From the NCBI GenBank assembly GCA_013375455.1, contig JABXJT010000021.1, forward strand, positions 8,930-72,929: DNA of 64,000 bases. The letters run 5' to 3'. The DNA comes from Candidatus Helarchaeota archaeon. GTDB taxonomy: Archaea > Asgardarchaeota > Lokiarchaeia > Helarchaeales > HEL-GB-A. Positions 60,508-64,000 of this stretch are shown here, piece after piece. Position numbers and translations under genes: made by a program. The notes beneath the pieces were generated by a model. That model was not told where the DNA came from, searched no databases, and worked only from the letters and a program-made list of their open reading frames with translations. Position 1 is the first letter of the stretch; each line of letters starts with the position of its first letter.

Positions 60508-61638
60508 ATGGGAAAAGAATTTGAGCCACTTCCGGGATCTATTGTTTTTGATGCTCTAAAAGAACAGCCTCTAATTATATTAGCCGTTAACCCGAGAATA
60601 AATATTGGCGTGTTGGATGGAATTTTTGCGGCAGCAAAATCCATGAATTCGGTGGTAATTTTTGAGTTAGCCAAATCTGAATCTAATTTAGAAGGAGGTT
60701 ATACAGGATTAACACCGGACCATTTTGCAAAAAATGTCAAAGAAGCTGCGAAAAACGCAGATTATCCATGGTATGTTTTACATGCAGACCATTTAACAAT
60801 ACAAAAAGGAACAACTGCTGAAATAGAAGATGTAAAAAAGCTCATTCTGTCTCAAATTGAAGTAGGATATTCGAGCTTTGCGATTGATGGATCCTTTCTG
60901 TTTAATTTAGAGGGGAAGAATGAACTTGAACAACTGGAAAAAAATATTGAAGTAACAACGCAAATTGCCCATTTTATAAAGGAGAAAATGAAGGGAAAAG
61001 AATTCGGTTTAGAAGTTGAGGTAGGGGAAATTGGAAAAAAGGATCAAGAGGGATTTGTTTTTACAACGGTCGCGGAAGCTAAAACCTTCATTGAGAACCT
61101 AAATAAAAATGATGTTTATCCGAATTACCTAGCAATTGCAAATGGATCAACACATGGAAACATCTACGATGAAAAAGGAAATCCAATCGACCAGATTTCA
61201 ATAAATATTCCTCAAACAATTGAAATCGGAAAGGCCATAAAACCATTTAACGTTCGTATTGCCCAACATGGAATCACGGGCACGCCTCTTGATTTGATAG
61301 AAAAGCATTTCCCCAGAGGATTAATCCTTAAAGGAAATGTGGGAACACATTGGATGAATATTGTATGGGACGTTCTGAAAGCATCTGATCCTCAATTGTA
61401 TCAAAAAATCTGGAATTGGACAATTGAGACCTTTAAACCTAAAAATCCAAGTATGCCAGATCACCAACTCTTTGGAAAGAATGCAAAGTATGGCATTAAA
61501 CAGCATTTCACCGAAATATATGAAATTAGTCCCGAAATTACTGAAAAAATTCGAGCAAAGGCGTATGATGAAGCGATAAAATTCTTGAAAGCGTTTAATA
61601 CTCGGAATTCTGTCGATTTCATCAAAAAAGCTCTTTAA
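60508..61638 (+). CDS. Class II fructose/tagatose-bisphosphate aldolase-like protein
   Basis: This 376-residue protein belongs to the zinc-dependent class II aldolase family. The zinc-ligand block YVLHADHLTIQ is near residue 91, EVEVGEIG near 172, NGSTHGNIYD near 215 and the last block AQHGITGTP near 255. The start ATG at 60508 is chosen because GAGGT lies eight bases upstream; a TTG two codons earlier is too close to it. The gene is divergent from the phosphofructokinase gene, so the two successive glycolytic steps may share control. Length and the N-terminal insertion differ from the short bacterial forms. Substrate preference, fructose or tagatose bisphosphate, is open. Confidence 0.8.
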   Translation: MGKEFEPLPGSIVFDALKEQPLIILAVNPRINIGVLDGIFAAAKSMNSVVIFELAKSESNLEGGYTGLTPDHFAKNVKEAAKNADYPWYVLHADHLTIQKGTTAEIEDVKKLILSQIEVGYSSFAIDGSFLFNLEGKNELEQLEKNIEVTTQIAHFIKEKMKGKEFGLEVEVGEIGKKDQEGFVFTTVAEAKTFIENLNKNDVYPNYLAIANGSTHGNIYDEKGNPIDQISINIPQTIEIGKAIKPFNVRIAQHGITGTPLDLIEKHFPRGLILKGNVGTHWMNIVWDVLKASDPQLYQKIWNWTIETFKPKNPSMPDHQLFGKNAKYGIKQHFTEIYEISPEITEKIRAKAYDEAIKFLKAFNTRNSVDFIKKAL

Positions 61639-61713
61639 TGAAAAAAACTGATAAATTGTATACACTTTTATAAAAGAAAGCTCTGAATTGTTATGAGGTA
61701 AACTACTAGTAAC

Positions 61714-62607
61714 TTGGGAAGAGAAATGGAAAAATTAAGTATCTTGGATGTCCTCTTAACGTATAAGAATGACTCCGATAAAATTGCCATCCTTGGCAAA
61801 GCACTCGAAACGGTAATCGATTATACAGATAAAATTGAAGACGCTTTCACCGTTTTAAACAAAAATATTCAGATAATGGCTAATGCCATAACTACATTGG
61901 ATAGAGAAGTTAAACGAATCAATTCAGAAATGCTTAATCTAACCAGAGCTATCACTACAGATATTTCTAGATTGGAAGATACTGTAGTAAGTGTCAAAGA
62001 TACTGTTCATACCGGAAAAGAAACAGCTGTCCAGCCGGCGACTCCAATGTCCGCTGCCCGGTCCAGCGATAGGACTAGTATTGTCGAAGAAAGTCTCCTA
62101 AAACCTTCTCAAATTGGAAAATCATTAGGTTCCCCACCAATCGGAGCTGGATCATCCCCCTTAGGTGGTGGTATGAGCATTCGGAGTGCCATGATGGCTG
62201 AAATTAAACAAAAGATGCGAGGAAGTGCTCCTGCGGGAAGCTCAGATGCTGGGGCACGAGGGGGTGAAATTGGCGGTGGCTATGTTCCAAAAATTCATCA
62301 ACCAAAAGATGCGAAAAAATTACAGGGCGGGTTGGTTAGCAAGATGAATAAACTGCTTGACACTAAATTTCAAAGAATGATGGGGGGCGGTGAAGCTCCA
62401 AGCGGACCTCCCTCGGCAACGGGACCTCCTAGAGCGCCGCCCTCAGCAGCAGGACCTCCAAGGGCGCCACCCTCGGCAATGACCCCTCCAAGCACACCAC
62501 CTTCTAAAAAAGAAAAAAAGAAGAAAAAGAAAGGAAAGAAAAAAGACAAGAAATATGATTCGCAATTAACTGCCTTAGAGAAAAAAATCCGAAATAAATT
62601 GGGTTGA
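61714..62607 (+). CDS. Coiled-coil protein with Gly/Pro-rich region and Lys-rich tail, unknown
   Basis: Residues about 5-95 are a helical coiled coil (KALETVIDYTDKIEDAF). From about 110 to 260 the chain is low-complexity, including a tandem repeat of GPPRAPPSAA-type units (ten residues, two and a half copies) coded by near-identical 30-base units. The C-terminus is Lys-rich and ends in a helix (YDSQLTALEKKIRNKLG). ATG at 61726 is an alternative to the TTG at 61714. The Pro-rich stretch could bind an SH3- or profilin-like partner, which is speculation. The same design is seen at 28442 and 63621. No family is recognised. Confidence 0.55.
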   Translation: MGREMEKLSILDVLLTYKNDSDKIAILGKALETVIDYTDKIEDAFTVLNKNIQIMANAITTLDREVKRINSEMLNLTRAITTDISRLEDTVVSVKDTVHTGKETAVQPATPMSAARSSDRTSIVEESLLKPSQIGKSLGSPPIGAGSSPLGGGMSIRSAMMAEIKQKMRGSAPAGSSDAGARGGEIGGGYVPKIHQPKDAKKLQGGLVSKMNKLLDTKFQRMMGGGEAPSGPPSATGPPRAPPSAAGPPRAPPSAMTPPSTPPSKKEKKKKKKGKKKDKKYDSQLTALEKKIRNKLG

Positions 62608-62712
62608 TCTTCTTCAAACTTCAATTTTTAATAATCATAAAAAATAGCAAAATAATTTTAAATTAATAAAATAATCCCTGCTTTTTTTAAAAAAAAAGAC
62701 ATTTTACAAGCC

Positions 62713-62732
62713 CACCTTTTGAAAAAAAGGTG
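62713..62732. repeat. Hairpin with eight-base perfect stem
   Basis: CACCTTTT and AAAAGGTG pair around a GAAA tetraloop, with AT-rich runs on both sides. It lies in the spacer behind the Pro-rich protein gene and could end or protect its mRNA. Confidence 0.5.
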
Positions 62733-62807
62733 AATAATTTATTTAAATATAAATTTAGGTAATTCTATTAATCAAAAACTTTTAATATCAATTTATTTCA
62801 TGGATTG

Positions 62808-63122
62808 ATGAAAATGGGAACTGTGAAATCATTTAAAAAGGTCCTTCGGGAACATGGGTTTTATTTAGTTAAAAATGGCAAAAATATTCAATTTATTAAA
62901 CATGATGCAAAGTTAGGCGGGGTTTATGCAGATGTCGGCGAGAAAACCATCATAAAGGTGCAAGATGCTGGTTTTACAAGAACCTTTCATAATCGAAAGG
63001 AATTAAACAGTTTTCTGAAAAATCTAAAGCAGAACCTAAATTTCATTTCACCGGAGCTGGTACGAATTCTAGAAAGAAATCAGATAAGAGAACTCTTAGA
63101 AAAAATAACGCCCCAAAATTAA
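62808..63122 (+). CDS. Unknown small protein (104 aa)
   Basis: The short protein has an N-terminal helix (VKSFKKVLREHGFY), strands NIQFIKHDAKLGGVYADVG and a TFHNRKELNSFLKNL helix, then a Leu-rich helix at the end. The pattern looks like a compact alpha-beta DNA- or RNA-binding domain, but no family is recognised. TTG at 62805, ATG at 62808 and ATG at 62814 are in frame; 62808 is chosen, though 62814 has the better upstream GGATTGATGA. Confidence 0.45.
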   Translation: MKMGTVKSFKKVLREHGFYLVKNGKNIQFIKHDAKLGGVYADVGEKTIIKVQDAGFTRTFHNRKELNSFLKNLKQNLNFISPELVRILERNQIRELLEKITPQN

Positions 63123-63134
63123 TTCTTTCTTTTT

Positions 63135-63410
63135 TTATCGGATTTTTACTGTTTGACCTATCGCTTCACCAGGCAGACCTTTATTAAAAATTGCTCTAAC
63201 TATTCCTTTTTTTCCATGTAAAGCAACAATTTTTCCCTTTAATACTTTCCCAGCTGGAGATGCCCATTCAACTTCCTTTCCAATCAATTGTGCGGCTTCG
63301 CCGCAAGTCATCTTGAAGTTTAATAAAATATGTCTCGTGTTTTGAGTGTGCCGTCCTCTTCTATAATTGGCTATCACACCGGTCTTTCCTTTCAAGATAT
63401 TTACGCTCAC
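63135..63410 (-). CDS. Large ribosomal subunit protein eL33 (L35Ae)
   Basis: The 91-residue protein matches the archaeal/eukaryotic L35Ae family. Visible are GKTGVIANYRRGRHTQNTRH near the start, the strand WASPAGKVLKGKIVALHG, the loop GKKGIVRAIFNKGLPGEAIG and the final strand VKIR. It is a small RNA-binding barrel of the 60S-like subunit and exists only in archaea and eukaryotes (not in bacteria). The neighbouring C/D-box RNA candidate also concerns the large subunit, if its predicted target is right. Confidence 0.92.
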   Translation of the reverse strand: MSVNILKGKTGVIANYRRGRHTQNTRHILLNFKMTCGEAAQLIGKEVEWASPAGKVLKGKIVALHGKKGIVRAIFNKGLPGEAIGQTVKIR

Positions 63411-63523
63411 AGTAACGCCTCACTTTTTCTGATTAGATACATACGGACCTCTTAACTTTTACAAATAGATGATTCTTAAAAATGTTTTCTAAAAAAGAAG
63501 AAATTTATAATTGAGGAAAACAA

Positions 63524-63530
63524 CTATAAA
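63524..63530 (+). promoter_or_regulatory. TATA box of C/D-box sRNA
   Basis: CTATAAA is preceded by AACAA. Initiation about 25 bases downstream falls at 63546-63552, exactly where the C-box stem starts, which supports transcription of the RNA from its own promoter. Confidence 0.55.
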
Positions 63531-63545
63531 ACAAATATCCCCTAA

Positions 63546-63612
63546 TCTCTATGACGAGTACTGGCAAGATTGACTACATTGTAGGATGAAAGATTATAGT
63601 TACTCTGAGAGA
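63546..63612 (+). ncRNA. C/D-box small RNA predicted to guide 2'-O-methylation of 23S rRNA helix 69
   Basis: All four boxes can be placed: C box ATGACGA (63551-63557, one change from RTGATGA), D' TTGA (63570-63573), C' AGGATGA (63583-63589, one change) and D CTGA (63605-63608). The flanking TCTC and GAGA form a short terminal stem. The C-to-D' spacer is 12 bases, as is usual in archaea. The guide before box D, GATTATAGTTACT (63592-63604), contains TTATAGTTAC, complementary to GUAACUAUAA, the helix-69 loop of 23S rRNA. The fifth base before D (63600) pairs with A1913 (E. coli numbering). Function is inferred; no expression data. A TATA box fits its 5' end. Confidence 0.6.
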
Positions 63613-63620
63613 GGGAAAGA

Positions 63621-64000
63621 TCATCCCGGTTTGGTAGCATATTGTTTATTTTTATGCACGTAGACTTTAAACCAAGTTTCGCGTAACTTACCTTCGGGTC
63701 GTTTAAAAAGTTCTTTGATAATGTTCTTCTTCATTTTATCGGGTAGATAGGGTAATTCTTCTTGTAATCGTTCAAGAAGTTCTGCTTTTTCGTCTTTTTT
63801 GCGCGGTTTCTTTTTCTTCTCAGTCTTCATTGTAGCAGGTTCGGCACCAATAAAAGTATCGAGTCCTTGGACCCCGGGTTCTTCAAGGACCTCAAGCCCG
63901 TCCGTGCCTTCTGCAGGAGGTAAATCTGAAATAGACGGCGTAAAGGGTACTGCAGAAGGTGGTGCCATTGGAGGGGGAGCCTTGGGTGGCGCCATCGGGG
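63621..64000 (-). CDS. Pro-rich protein with Lys-rich linker and C-terminal helical domain (partial, runs off right edge)
   Basis: The frame is open to the right window edge on the minus strand, so the N-terminus is probably outside; the ATG at 63995 lies inside a Pro-rich stretch (MAPPKAPPPMAPPSA) and is unlikely to be the true start. After the Pro-rich part come an acidic stretch (EGTDGLEVLEEPG), a Lys-rich run (KKKKPRKKDEK) and a helical C-terminus (LLERLQEELPYLPDKMKK, then ETWFKVYVHKNKQ). It ends in TGA at 63623-63621. The same Pro-rich plus Lys-rich pattern is seen at 28442 and 61714. Function unknown. Confidence 0.6.
   Translation of the reverse strand, partial: PMAPPKAPPPMAPPSAVPFTPSISDLPPAEGTDGLEVLEEPGVQGLDTFIGAEPATMKTEKKKKPRKKDEKAELLERLQEELPYLPDKMKKNIIKELFKRPEGKLRETWFKVYVHKNKQYATKPG

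Noticed and set aside
63557..63573. Second guide of the C/D-box RNA (GTACTGGCAAGA before D') pairing with the 5' end of 16S rRNA
   Set aside because: One mismatch in eleven to the eukaryotic-type sequence remembered, and the archaeal 16S end differs. Not strong enough to claim.
1..64000. CRISPR arrays or tRNA genes
   Set aside because: No regularly spaced repeats of the right length and no cloverleaf signature (GGTTCGAATCC-type) could be found in the intergenic stretches by eye.

Overview
The window looks like a piece of an AT-rich archaeal chromosome, most probably from an Asgard archaeon of the Lokiarchaeia/Helarchaeales type. Archaeal information genes are present: aRF1 with NIKS and GGQ, eL33 (L35Ae), archaeal IleRS, and a C/D-box RNA candidate. 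They sit beside genes that resemble eukaryotic signature proteins: a Rab-like small GTPase, a Roadblock-like protein, two proteins with longin-like domains, a gelsolin-like domain fused to a coiled coil, a ubiquitin-like protein ending in Gly-Gly-Cys, V4R/TRAPP-like proteins, a dolichol-kinase-like enzyme and a Trm9-like methyltransferase. The lineage is an inference; no rRNA gene is in the window.

Region 1-7.4 kb (minus strand) is one operon. In transcription order it holds cysteate synthase, sulfopyruvate decarboxylase (ComDE), HdrC, HdrB, HdrA with an MvhD-like tail, and a COG1900/ComF-like protein cut by the window edge. This couples coenzyme M synthesis to the enzyme that handles CoM disulfides, which implies CoM-based (methyl- or alkyl-CoM) metabolism in an Asgard-like cell. 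Further supporting genes lie elsewhere: a methyltransferase-type corrinoid protein (31.2 kb), a protein resembling methanogenesis marker 9 (29.9 kb), and acyl-CoA ligase, two enoyl-CoA hydratases and MmgE/PrpD, which fit oxidation of acyl chains.

Region 7.5-17.5 kb has two membrane proteins (PycTM-like, Yip1-like), IleRS, a DapA-family aldolase, two small ORFs, and an acyl-CoA ligase followed by a left-handed beta-helix membrane acyltransferase. Region 17.5-24 kb is a minus-strand cluster (sulfatase-fold enzyme, molybdate/tungstate-type ABC transporter without a binding protein, an unknown protein, MoaE, metallo-beta-lactamase), then Mrp. Region 24-33 kb holds aRF1, a zinc-ribbon regulator, a phytoene-desaturase-like flavoprotein, an endonuclease IV gene lacking a normal start codon, and the GTPase/corrinoid/longin genes. 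Region 33-46 kb has a zinc exporter, a 938-residue TPR/Ig-like/longin protein, the acyl-CoA genes, a possible structured RNA with a 60-bp tandem repeat, two SCP2-like proteins, the gelsolin-like protein and a CTP-dependent lipid kinase candidate.

Region 46-47 kb is the one clear mobile remnant: an IS607-type resolvase interrupted by a stop codon. Region 47-64 kb holds a hydrolase, a HAD fusion, a V4R pair, the ubiquitin-like gene, an HTH/ARPP operon with a readable operator, a Trm9-like enzyme, divergent PPi-type phosphofructokinase and class II aldolase, eL33, and a C/D-box sRNA candidate whose guide matches helix 69 of 23S rRNA. Several genes use TTG starts.
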